Shown: one piece after another, positions 51,233 to 61,394 of the stretch
Layout: the number at the start of each line of letters is the position of its first letter
Position numbering within the stretch: position 1 is the first letter of the stretch
Origin: Sindora glabra
Lineage: Eukaryota; Streptophyta; Magnoliopsida; Fabales; Fabaceae
NCBI GenBank assembly: GCA_020226215.1
Contig: CM035228.1
Span: 1,665,901-1,729,900, forward strand
DNA length: 64,000 nt
Direction: 5' to 3'
Position numbers and translations under genes: made by a program
Notes under the pieces: model-generated
Seen by the model: the letters and a program-made list of their open reading frames with translations, nothing else
Database searches by the model: none
Told to the model about the DNA's origin: nothing

Positions 51233-53695
51233 ATGGACGAAGCACAGAGAGTGCAGATTCCTCGTGTGAAGCTTGGAACCCAAGGCCTTGAGGTGTGAAT
51301 TCAACTGCTCGTTTGAATTCCTCATTTTTTCTTAGTGTTTCAATTTTTCATTTGCCAGTAAATGGTTGATTAAATCGAACTTCTAAGCTGTAGTGTTTGA
51401 ACCCCAAAATTAAATGTTGATCCAGTAGCTGCAATTCTGCAGTTGTTTTACATGAGTATAAATTTGTCTTTCATCGTTGGCCATTCCATGGCAGAACATG
51501 AACATTTTGGGACTATGGAGTCAGATTCTGAGTTCTAATGTTTGTTTAGTAACGAATATATGGAACTTACGGGTGGTCTTTTAGTTTCTTGTTTGTACAA
51601 CTCAATCTTTCGTCATTTCAAATCAAATGCCAATTTGAAATATAGCATTTTTATATCTGTAAAATGAATAGGCATAACTTTGTTTGGGAGCACTATGTTT
51701 TTTTGTAGGTTTCAAAGTTGGGATTTGGTTGCATGGGACTTTCTGGGGCCTACAACGATCCTGTTCCAGAAGATGTTGGCATATCTATTATCAAGTATGC
51801 ATTCAGTAAAGGAATCACATTCTATGATACAGCTGATGTCTATGGAGCGAATGCGAACGAAATCCTGGTGGGAAAGGTAAGAAGGAGGACTATTCGCCTG
51901 CAAGTATTTACACTTTTGGTAGCAAAAGCTGGAAAAGGATTCTTTTACTTGCTTCCTACTAAGCAGCGATTCTATCCGCCTTTGCTTGTTTTAGTGGTTG
52001 GCTAATAAGATATGGTTTGGATAGATCTTTCAATCTAATTAAGATTTTGGAATATGTGCATGTGCCCGTGTGTTTACGCATGTAGTTTTAGTGCATAGAA
52101 GGAGTCTGCTCTTCTATATCAAGCTAATTACAAGCTTGAAAGACCATAATGACTAGTTCTCCGCGAAGGAAAACACACCGTGCAGTGAATGACAAAGAAG
52201 ATTTTAAATTAGTATTCTTTCTGTATAGGCTTAATGAGTCATTATTTTGATTGTGTCATTCTTTGAATCCCGTGGTCAGGCCTTAAAGCAGCTACCTAGA
52301 GAGAGCGTCCAGATAGCAACAAAGTTTGGAGTCGCAAGTGCGGATTTCTCAAATATGATTGTCAAGGGTACGCCAGAGTATGTCCGCTCATGCTGTGAAG
52401 CCAGCTTGAAACGTCTAGATGTGGACTACGTTGATCTCTATTACCAGCATAGGGTGGACACATCAGTTCCTATAGAGGAAACAGTCAGTGATATCGTTTT
52501 CTTGTAAAATTTATCATTTTGAACATCTCAATTCAATTACTTATCATAGTGTAGCAGGCCCTGTGAATTTCTGTTAATATTACTCTTGCATAATCTGGTT
52601 CATCTCATCAGCACATATGTTTAATGCATTTGTTGTATTATAGGTAGGTGAACTTAAGAGACTTGTGGAAGAGGGAAAAATTAGGTATATAGGGTTATCT
52701 GAGGCCAGCCCAGATACAATACGGAGAGCACACGCAGTTCATCCCATCACAGCTCTACAAATGGAGTGGTCACTTTGGACGCGTGACATTGAGGATGAGA
52801 TAGTTCCACTCTGCAGGTTATCTTGGCTTTCTGTTTTACAATCTACTGACTTGTCTTTTGAACTAGCCGCGCTAATTATTTGTGCTAACTTTTCCAATGC
52901 ATTTATTGATTTAGGGAGCTTGGTATCGGAATAGTTCCTTATAGCCCTCTTGGTCGTGGCTTTTTTGGTGGCAAAGGAGTTGTGGATAATTTGCCTGCAA
53001 ATAGCAGGCTGGTACGGACATATGACAAATAGCATTTTCTTTTTGGGTGAAAGTCAAACATTTATTGAGAAAATGGCATATGATTATCTGATATATATCC
53101 GTCTGTTTTAATTTGTTAGAATTCACATCCTCGCTTCCGTGGAGAAGAGTTGAACAAGAACAAGAATATATATGATCAAGTAGAGAGCCTTTCGAAGAGG
53201 TATCAGTGTACACCTGCACAGTTAGCATTGGCATGGGTACTCCAACAAGGCACTGATGTCGTGCCAATCCCCGGTGAGCAACTCCCAAATTTTTTTCACA
53301 ATTTATTACTACTAACTTGTTTGTCACCTGAACAACCTTGCATGGCTATTTATTCATGCCTTGACAGTTTGATATTGGTTTTCCAATCGTGAAAAGTTTA
53401 CTTATCCACGACTGTCTATAAACATTTAATCATTGTGGTAATTAATATTGGTACGTTGTATTTCTTGTGCATGAGCATAATTAGTTGCAACAAATTTTCC
53501 CAAACCATTACAGGAACAACTAAGATTAGGAATCTAGATCAAAATATCGGTGCCTTGGCATTGAAACTCTCAGAAAAGGATCTTCAAGAAATTTGTGATG
53601 CAGTTCACATCGATGATGTAGCAGGTGCTCGGCACTACGATGGAACGGGGCACTTGACCTGGAAGGTTGCCAACACCCCTCCGCAAAAGTTCTAA
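51233..53695 (+). CDS. Aldo-keto reductase (AKR13-type, perakine reductase / auxin-induced PCNT115-like)
   Basis: NADPH-dependent cytosolic oxidoreductase of the plant group called auxin-induced protein PCNT115 or perakine reductase-like; the substrate is unknown here. Seven exons: 51233-51292, 51709-51876, 52280-52483, 52644-52816, 52915-53011, 53120-53273 and 53514-53695. They total 1038 bp (345 residues, the family's normal length), with all introns GT-AG and all phases matching. It starts MDEAQRVQIPRVKLGTQGLE. The catalytic tetrad is complete: Asp60 and Tyr65 in FYDTADVYG, Lys91 in IATKFG and His133 in LYYQH. Later blocks are RYIGLSEA, GIVPYSPLGRGFFGG, QLALAWVLQQG and VVPIPGTTKIRNLDQN, the last being the usual NADPH-contact region. 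It ends PPQKF. This is the only intact member of a five-unit array. Confidence 0.95.
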
Positions 53696-54591
53696 GATCC
53701 TCTTCTCGAAAGCCGATCTCACTTGAGAATGCAGTAATTTGGTTTCCCATATCCAATGCAATATAGTTTCCCTTTTTGGCTTAGAAGATATTGTACCTTC
53801 TCCATTGACATGAATAAGTGGCATTGTTGATGAAACATCGTGAGTTGGGGTAGAGTTTTCATTGTACCAAAAACATAAGCGTTAATATCATGTAATTGGG
53901 CAGGGACTTTTGTACTGCCATTTCATGGAAGGATAATGCTTGGAACACATGCACTTTTTAACACTGTCTTCACACGTTTTTGTTTATATTTGGATTCAGA
54001 AATAAGCCGATTAAAGGTGGCCTCGTGAAAATTGCTGTATGTATCTATAACATCATTCTTTGTGCAACAAGTCTGCATTTTAATTGGATAACCGATGGCA
54101 TTTTTTATAATTTATTTATCTTATAATCATCTGTTAAATTAGCAAGCGACTTTAATGACATGCAATTTCAATTTTCAAGTGGGGACTTCAGTTAATCTAC
54201 GGAATATTATCAACAATGTAAGATTGAGACCATGATAATCAGAAAAAGAAAAAAATTTATGGTGAGCTACTGCGGTATACCATTATATTTAATTACTGGT
54301 ATTTCATTCTAAAATGTGCTTGAAAAATTATTATTAATTTAATATATGGTTAGATTTGATAATATCATTATCTATACACTAAACTCCAGAAAAATAGGAA
54401 AGAAAAGACTGAACACTGGTTAACATAACGACAAAAGCAAAAACGAGAAGCTAAGAAAATGAAATGTTTGCGGTGCTTGTTCTTCACGCAATATTAGCAG
54501 AAATGCCCGTATAAGTACGTGACATGTATGGCTACAAAATGGAATAGATATCATTTAAGGGATTGGCTCCAAAAATTGGATCAACTTAGCA
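53696..54591 (+). other. 3' flank of the intact AKR gene and promoter of the next unit
   Basis: The first about 300 bp is probably 3' UTR. The block 54147-54240 (GACTTTAATGACATGCAATT, AATATTATCAACAATGTAAG) and the block 54413-54480 recur before the fourth unit at about 58563-58645 and 58755-58830, so they are duplicated 5' flank. TATAAGTA near 54511, about 80 bp before the ATG, is a candidate TATA box. Confidence 0.55.
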
Positions 54592-55683
54592 ATGGACGAA
54601 GCACAAAGCATACAGATTCCTAGGGTGAAGCTCGGGACGCAAGGCCTTGAGGTATAATTAATGAATCCTGGATATCCATTTTGTATTCGCCTTTTCTCTT
54701 CAGAGTTTAAATTTTTATCGGCAGATGTTCTTTTGAACCGAAGTATCAATCCTTCGAGTGTCAAATCGTGTTTTCTAAATTTATTCCATTGCCAGTACTA
54801 TCAGGTTCCTGTCAAACATTTTTCTTTTACCAGCCGCAAATTTGTTTTTCTTTTTATTCATCTTCAAACATTACAATCACTTTAATCATACTTGGTTTAG
54901 GTTTCAAAGTTGGGATTTGGCTGCATGGGGCCTACCGGAGGCTACGATGATCCTGCTCCTGAAGAGGTTGGCATATCGGTTATCAGGTATGCATTCAGTA
55001 AAGGAATCACATTCTTTGATACGGCTGATGTCTAGGGAGCAAATGCCAGTGAAATTTTGGTAGGAAAGGTAAGAAGAACATTTCTTTACATATTTATACT
55101 GGACATAACCTTTTAAAGAGACCTGTGATTCTATTTTTATTTTCTTCCATATTTGCTTATCTGACTGGTTTGCAAAAGAAGATATAAACCATTTACTATG
55201 GGTGCTTTAGATAAAAATCTGTACTTTGTTTCAAGAAACTAGAAAATTGACCTTGGTATCCAAGTTTGGCTCTGATTTATTAAGCAAACTAAGATTTGAA
55301 GGGGAAAAAAATAGTAGTTTTATGTCCTCTCTGCAATGAAGGTAAAGATCTCTTTATTAGTTATTTGATATAAGTGGAGATGTTGAGATAGCTAAATAAA
55401 ATCTTAAAATTGCTAGGTAAACAACATCATGCGATAATAACCTTTCCTAATAACTAAGTGGAGTTATCACTTATTAATGCCGCCATCCTGGTTCGGGTAT
55501 GCAGGCCTTAAAGCAGCTACCTAGAGAAAATATCCAACTGGCAACAAAGTTCGGTATAGAAAGAGCATATTTCATGAGTGCCGATATCAGGGTGAAGGGT
55601 ACACCAGAATATGTGCGGTCATGCTGTGAAGCCAGTTTGAAACGTCTTGATTTGGAATACATTGATCTCTATTACCAGCATAG

Positions 55684-56046
55684 TGTTAGAAATAGCTAAT
55701 CTAAGAAAAAAACATTAAAAAAAATGTCATGCACTTTCTGAAATAGTTGGTGAAAGTGTATTAGGTTTGGTTAACTTGTAAAATAGGAAATATAATATTT
55801 TGAATGTCTATAAATAGACACTCTGCAAAATGTTGTAATTGGAGCTCTCAAAGAAGAGAGAAAACTCTCCAAGTGCAGCAACACTTGGTAAAAAATGCAA
55901 TGATATGATGTTATGTTTCTGCTGCCATAGCCTCTCTACGGTTCTGTTTTTTCTTTCTGCATCTCTGTTTCTGTTTGTGTTTCTGCATTTCTGTTTCTGC
56001 ATTTTTGGCTCTGTTTTTCCCTATGTTGCTTTTGGTTTTTCCAACA
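55684..56046 (+). repeat. 5' LTR (363 bp)
   Basis: TG...CA termini, with TATA-like CTATAAATAGACAC about 125 bp in. Nearly identical to 56840-57199. Confidence 0.9.
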
Positions 56047-56280
56047 TGGTATGAGAGCTTAAATGGTCTTAGTGGGCTGTGAGAAAAAGAGAGAAAACCA
56101 ACAAGGCTTCCTCTTCATAAAAACCTTGAAAAACAGTGTTTGTTTATGGCTTCAAATGGCTTCTCTGCTCCATTCCCTCCTACTTCCATTAAAGTTAATT
56201 TCCTTATATGGTAGTTAAAATGAAAGTCTATGTAAAGGCTTATGATATGTGGGAAGTAGTTGAAATTGGAAGAGATAGCA

Positions 56281-56755
56281 CATGAAGATGAGGAAGAAGC
56301 AGCAACACCACAAGAAAAAGAAAAAAAAAAAAGGATATGATGTTGTAAAATCAGAAGAAAAATGCAGAGAGGAAATCTTTCAGCAGGAAGGATATACAGA
56401 AGATGATGAAGATGTTGATGCCAATATTGCAGCTGAAACTCCAGTGAGTCCAGCAGCAAAAAAAGATCATGAAGAAAGCACGCCCTTCTGTTGAATAGTT
56501 GCCTGGAAGGGGTGGTAACAGAAAGGCTAAAGTAGGCAGAAAGTCTGAGGATGATGCCGAAAAGGATGAAGACATTGGTCTTAAAATTGAGTTTGAGCAA
56601 AACCACAATGGTATACCTGAAGAGTACACTTGAAGCAGCCAATGAGAAGCCAGATGCTCCAGGGAAACGTAATGCAAAAAGAAAGAAAGCCTCTGCTTGC
56701 AGTTGGTAGCAAAGTTACGAATGATGCCAAGGAGGTAAGCCAAAGATTTGTTTGA
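56281..56755 (+). pseudogene. Captured host-gene-like fragment inside the LTR element
   Basis: After the gag-like start the sequence becomes coding-like but not retroviral. The first frame (56282-56494) is basic then acidic: KKQQHHKKKK, YTEDDEDVDANIAAETPVS. It is followed, after stops and frame changes, by GRGGNRKAKVGRKSEDDAEK and KPDAPGKRNAKRKKA. The composition suggests a Lys/Glu-rich nuclear protein. The piece ends AAGGAG then GTAAGC, like an exon followed by its splice donor, suggesting capture of genomic or unspliced sequence. I cannot name the donor gene. Confidence 0.45.
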
Positions 56756-56839
56756 GTTAAACAACTTTTGTGATATATTTAAAAAAAAAAATCAATCAAA
56801 GCTTTAGAATATGTGTTTTTTTTCTAGATTAAGGGAGAG

Positions 56840-57199
56840 TGTTAGAAATAGCTAATCTAAGAAAAAAACATTAAAAAAAATGTCATGCACTTTCTGAAAT
56901 AGTTGGTGAAAGTGTATTAGGTTTGGTTAACTTGTAAAATAGGAAATATAATATTTTGAATGTCTATAAATAGACACTCTGCAAAATGTTGTAATTGGAG
57001 CTCTCAAAGAAGAGAGAACTCCCCAAGTGCAGCAACACTTGGTAAAAATGCAATGATATGATGTTATGTTTCTGCTGCCATAGCCTCTCTACGGTTCTGT
57101 TTTTTCTTTCTGCATCTCTGTTTCTGTTTGTGTTTCTGCATTTCTGTTTCTGCGTTTTTGGCTCTGTTTTTCCCTATGTTTCTTTTGGTTTTTCCAACA
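56840..57199 (+). repeat. 3' LTR (360 bp)
   Basis: Direct copy of the 5' LTR, directly after a purine-rich tract; it ends at the CGTAG target-site copy. Confidence 0.9.
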
Positions 57200-57749
57200 C
57201 GTAGGGTGGACACCTCAGTACCTATAGAGGAAACAGTTAGTATTTTTTTAGTACCATATATACGATTTTGAATTTTAGTATTATCCAGTTTATATTTATA
57301 TCGTGAGTGAAGTTTTGTTTATGAAAGGTAGGTGAACTTAAGAAACTGGTGGAAGAGGGAAAAGTCAGGTACATAGGGTTATCTGAGGCTGGCCCAGATA
57401 CAATAAAGAGAGCACATGCAGTTCATCCCATAACAGCACTACAAATAGAGTGGTCCCTCTGAACTCGTGACATTGAGGACGTGATAGTTCCTCTTTGCAG
57501 GTTAGATTGATTTCTCCTCCATCGTTTTGGGATTACATCTGCATGTTTGTCCTTGGAAACAATGCCTCTGAATATACAAGCTCACTTGTTTCCTACAGAG
57601 AGCTTGGCATTGGAATAGTTCCATACAGCTCTCTCGGTCGTGGCTTTTTTGGTGGCAGAGGAATTGTGGACAATGTGCCTGCAAATAGCTTCCTGGTACT
57701 GCATAAATGCATAAATATATGTACATTAGTTCTGTGATAGTTACATTCA

Positions 57750-57895
57750 CATATATATTCTTGTTCTTCTCCAGGTTCTCTCCTCGGAAGCAGGGATGCG
57801 AGTTCTGGTTGTTTGATATGTGGTTGTTCTTACTCACAAGAACTCGCATCCCTGCTTCCGAGGAGAGAACCTGGAGAAGAACAAGAATATATATG
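57750..57895. repeat. Perfect 57-bp inverted repeat in the AKR pseudogene
   Basis: Left arm 57750-57806 lies in intron 5; right arm 57839-57895 covers the AG acceptor and the first 55 bases of exon 6. The arms are exact reverse complements over 57 bp, with a 32-nt spacer. The arm sequence is exon 6 coding sequence, so the left arm is an inverted copy of it. An unspliced transcript would form a long perfect hairpin that also hides the 3' splice site. Confidence 0.95.
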
Positions 57896-58283
57896 ATCAA
57901 ATAGAGCGCTTATCTAGGAAATACCAGTGCACGCCTGCTCAGTTAGCATTGGCATGGGTTCTTGACCAAGGCAATGATGTTGTACCTATCCCCGGTCGGT
58001 CCATCTGAACTTTCCGCAGTAACATATAATTGATGTTGCCTTTCAAAGCTCATCTTAAAACAGAAAAGCATGCTCTAAAATTTGTTGCATCTCTACAGGA
58101 ACTACCAAGATTAAGAATCTAGATCAAAATATTGGTGCCTTGGCGGTGAAACTTTTAGAAATTGACCTAAATGAAATTTCTGAGGCAGTTCCCATGAATG
58201 AAGTGGCCGGTGCTCGGACCTTTGATACAACATATCACGCCACCTGGAAGTTTGTTGACACTCCTCCAGAAGTGTCCACCTGA

Positions 58284-59032
58284 ACTGAAACACTCGGCAG
58301 AGACATTTTTGTCTTAGTTTGATGAAGGGAGGATTAGAAGTTTCAAGTTGATATTTTTCTTTAGGAGTTTTCAATATGAATATTAGGGGTTGGAGGACTT
58401 GCTCCTCTATTTTGGGACCAAGTGGATATTGAATAGAAATAATCAAACTGTACGTTTATTACTCTTTCTAAATTTTAGTCAGACTCTTATCTTTTAAGAT
58501 AAAAGACAGATTTTCGAGCCATTACGAGAACAACTAAGATCAGGAACCCGGATCAAAATCAGTGCAAATGACTTCAATGACATGCAATTTCAAAGTGGAA
58601 GCTGTCGTTAGTCTAGGGAAAATTATCAACAACGTCAGATTTTTTCATTTTGGACAAAAACAGCAAAAACAAAGAAAAGACAGAAGCCGTGTTGGACCAG
58701 GATCCTTGTAGGAGGCACATGTGGATGTTGAATTCTTTCTGAAACAGTCGGTGAACACTAGTAAACATTTTCAGTGGCGAAAGCAAAAATGAGAACTTCG
58801 AAGATAAAAAAATGAAATGGCTGCGGGTGGCGACCCCTGTTGCCACAAATGCCTCTGATATATATATATATATTATATTTATATTTATATTCACACACAC
58901 ATGGAAGGTGGCAACCTCCATTCTTTCAATTGTATAGAAGTCATAGAATTAATTTAATAATAATAAATAGTAAAATGCATTTAAATAATTATAATAAAGA
59001 AATATAAATTTAAAATTTTAATTAAATTAGTA
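58284..59032 (+). other. 3' flank of the AKR pseudogene and 5' flank of the fourth unit
   Basis: The first part is probably 3' UTR. Near 58527-58562, AACAACTAAGATCAGGAACC and GGATCAAAATCAGTG repeat the start of exon 7, a broken partial duplicate. The rest matches the 5' flank of the third unit (ATGACATGCAATTTCAA, ATTATCAACAACGTCAG). Confidence 0.55.
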
Positions 59033-59092
59033 ATGGCCGGAGGACAAAAAATACAGATTCCCAGGGTGAAGCTTGGAACCGAAGGCCTTGAG
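59033..59092 (+). pseudogene. AKR relic: first exon only (fourth unit)
   Basis: A 60-bp open first exon, ATG to GAG before GT, encoding MAGGQKIQIPRVKLGTEGLE, exactly parallel to exon 1 of the intact gene. The intron-1-like sequence continues to about 59260 and then similarity ends. No exon 2-7 sequence follows in the next 2 kb. Confidence 0.85.
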
Positions 59093-60984
59093 GTATAGTC
59101 AATCTGTGAAACTTCTTTTGAACTGGGGTTATCAAACCTTTGGATGTCAAAACTTTCTTTTCTAAATCTCTCTTTTGTCAGTGCTAGGAAGATGGAAGTT
59201 CTTGTCAAACTTGTATGCATCTGCTGTGTGCAAATTCTGTTGCAATTTAACTCTATTTTCGAATTAAAGCTTTATTAGATTTTTAGTCTCCAATATGATT
59301 CTGACCAAGATTTTGTTTATTTTATAGTTTTGAGGATGGGAGGTGCCAAAACTATGCTGGCCCTATAATGCGAAAAAGGTAGAAGAAAGCTGCTCATATG
59401 TACAACGACTTCTGAGATGGAGAGTAGAGAGATTGATGATCAATTTTTATAGCTTATTGTGTTGATACATTAGTGGCTATCAGAGGAGGGCTAAGTCTCC
59501 GGGGGAAGCACAAAATATGCTTGCAAGTTAAGAACTATTTAATTTTGATATGACTTACTTTTGAAGGTGTACAATGATGCTAGTTTGCAATTACTTGTGA
59601 AATTTCAAGTGTTCTTTCATGAAGTTTCTATGATCTATATAGGATTAAGCCCTTCAAAAATTCTTAGTTGTATAACTCCAAGCATCATAGGTAGATGCAA
59701 TTAAAGTTACAACTAGCTTGAGTTGATTATATTACATGAGGTCCTTCTTTCATTCTATGTTGTATGAATTTCTCCGGGAGTAAGACTATTGTATTGTAAT
59801 TTTTCTAAGTAATTATCTTTTCCTCTCTAACTTTTTATTTTTTTCTCTCTTTTTAGTACATTGCTTTTCCAATGTAGATAAGGGTAGAAATGGGATTTTA
59901 AGCCTGAGAATTTCATTTGTAAATAACTTATTTTACCCTAATAATTAGTTCTGATCTTGATTTTTGGCACTTAATATCTTTACCTCAAGGTTATGGATAT
60001 AGGCAAGACATGGTTACCAAATTCCTAAGTGAACAAGACAAAGTGGGCAATAACACATTTTCAATTTCTATTGGACATTCAAAATTAGACTAGAAGATGC
60101 AACAATTGAAGTGCTATACTTATTCTACATGATAATATAATATATTTAAGATTGCTACCTAATGATATTATGAATTATAGTTGACATTTTTTTTTTATAG
60201 TTTTATATTATTGATGCTCAATTTGCTCTTTATGCTTCATGTATGCTCAATTAACTAATAACATATAGTCTTAGATACTATATGCTTTTCTATTCCTTAG
60301 CTGTTTGGTCTAAAAATGTGATAAATTTTAGGTGTTCGATTGCATGATCTTTTTCCTAACCATTATTTGGTTTTAGTTCATGCTAGGAAGGAAGTTCAAG
60401 TGGAAACGATGATATCATATTGTGCACCTATTTTTCCCAAATTTCATAAATTGATTTGAGAGGGTATTAGCAATTAATTCACCCAAGTCGTAGAGTTATG
60501 CCAAAAGTCAACTCTATGGATTTAGTCCAGAATTAGATTTATATATTGTGATTCCAGTCCAAACATTGAACAAATAATTACTATGAACAATCAGGAAGTG
60601 CATATAATATTGTACAGTTTACTATGACAAAAGCTTTAGCATCATACTGTTTTAGAAATTTTAATTTTTAAGCTATTATAATTTTAACTAATGTAGCAGG
60701 TCTAGCTATCCTTGAGTTGAATTCACTTTTCAACTAAATTGATTATGATTTGGTAAGGAGTTTAATCCAAACAAAGCATACGAGAATTTATTTGCAAAGT
60801 TGCATGAAATGCAATCTCACTCATAATTTTATTTGTTTAATATTATGATTTAAATACAATCTTAGGATTACCTTTATATTATTTTTTAAAAATAATTTTG
60901 CAAAACATTTGTATTACAAATTTAAGATTATTGCATATCTGTGCAATTTAAAAACTAGTTAGTACATGATATATATATTTATAA
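59093..60984. other. Intron-1 relic and unassigned DNA
   Basis: Up to about 59260 it is AKR intron-1-like. From there to 60984 there are no recognisable genes or element ends. Confidence 0.45.
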
Positions 60985-61114
60985 AAATTAGCAACTTCCA
61001 CTCTTTCAATTATACAAAAAGTCATACAATTAATTTAATAACAATAAAATAGTAAAATGTATTTAAATAATTATAACAGAGAAATATAAATTTAGAATTT
61101 TAATTAAATTAGTA

Positions 61115-61174
61115 ATGGCCATAGGACTAATCATGCAAATTCTTAGGTTGAAGCTTGGAACTGAAAGCCTTGAG
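61115..61174 (+). pseudogene. AKR relic: degenerate first exon only (fifth unit)
   Basis: A 60-bp frame from ATG to the GT donor, reading MAIGLIMQILRLKLGTESLE; it has diverged from the PRVKLGTEGLE consensus. The flanks 60985-61114 and 61175-61350 match 58905-59032 and 59093-59260, so the block of flank, exon 1 and partial intron 1 was duplicated as a unit. Confidence 0.82.
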
Positions 61175-61394
61175 GTATAGTTAATCTGCGAAGGTTCTAT
61201 TATGAACAAAGGTTATCAAACCTTTGAATGTTAAAACTTACCTTTCTAAATTTGTAAATTTCTCTATTGCAAGTGCTAAGAAGATTGAAGTTTTTGTCAA
61301 ATTTGTTACATTTGCTGTTTCCAAATTTCTATTGTAATTTAACTATATTTTAGTCTTTTAGATTTTTTATTTGTATCAATTCAATCCTTAAAAT

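Larger units (their letters stand above)
55684..57199 (+). mobile_element. Young non-autonomous copia-type LTR retroelement carrying a gene-like fragment
   Basis: LTRs 55684-56046 and 56840-57199 both start TGTTAGAAATAGC and end TTTTTCCAACA. They differ by about three substitutions and two short indels. TGGTATGAGAGC directly after the 5' LTR is a primer binding site resembling the initiator-tRNA type. The purine-rich AGATTAAGGGAGAG precedes the 3' LTR. The target duplication is CATAG (55679-55683) against CGTAG (57200-57204), one base changed. Each LTR has CTATAAATAG as a TATA box. The 0.8 kb interior begins with a gag-like start at 56146 (MASNGFSAPFPP, then MKVYVKAYDMWEVVE, as in copia gag) that soon stops. 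It then switches to Lys/Glu-rich unrelated sequence. There is no pol, so it was mobilised in trans. Confidence 0.88.
54592..58283 (+). pseudogene. Young aldo-keto reductase pseudogene (third unit)
   Basis: The exon structure is otherwise complete: 54592-54651, 54901-55068, 55505-55683 plus 57205-57235 (exon 3 split by an LTR element), 57328-57500, 57599-57695, 57841-57994 and 58099-58283. All splice sites are kept. Lesions: TAG at 55033-55035 replaces the catalytic Tyr65 codon; TGA at 57460-57462 replaces the Trp codon of the EWSLW block; and a 1.5 kb retroelement sits in exon 3 just after the catalytic His (LYYQH). The 3' end reads PPEVST then TGA at 58281. The rest of the frame is open, so inactivation is recent. 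The unit also contains a 57-bp inverted repeat around the exon 6 acceptor. Even with readthrough it would lack the proton-donor Tyr. Confidence 0.93.

Noticed and set aside
50611..51325. Minus-strand frames of 122 and 149 codons upstream of the AKR gene
   Set aside because: They cover the promoter and run antisense through exon 1 of the intact AKR gene; no recognisable protein.
52739..53327. Minus-strand frames inside the AKR gene
   Set aside because: Shadows of exons 4-6 of the plus-strand gene.
56115..56764. Minus-strand frames of 175 and 137 codons in the LTR element
   Set aside because: Antisense of the gag-like start and Lys/Glu-rich payload; Phe/Leu-rich composition is the complement of AAG/GAA codons.
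59320..59400. Possible AKR exon 2 after the fourth-unit first exon (TTTATAG then GGATGGGAGGTGCC)
   Set aside because: An acceptor-like AG is present, but the following sequence does not match the VSKLGFGCMG block.
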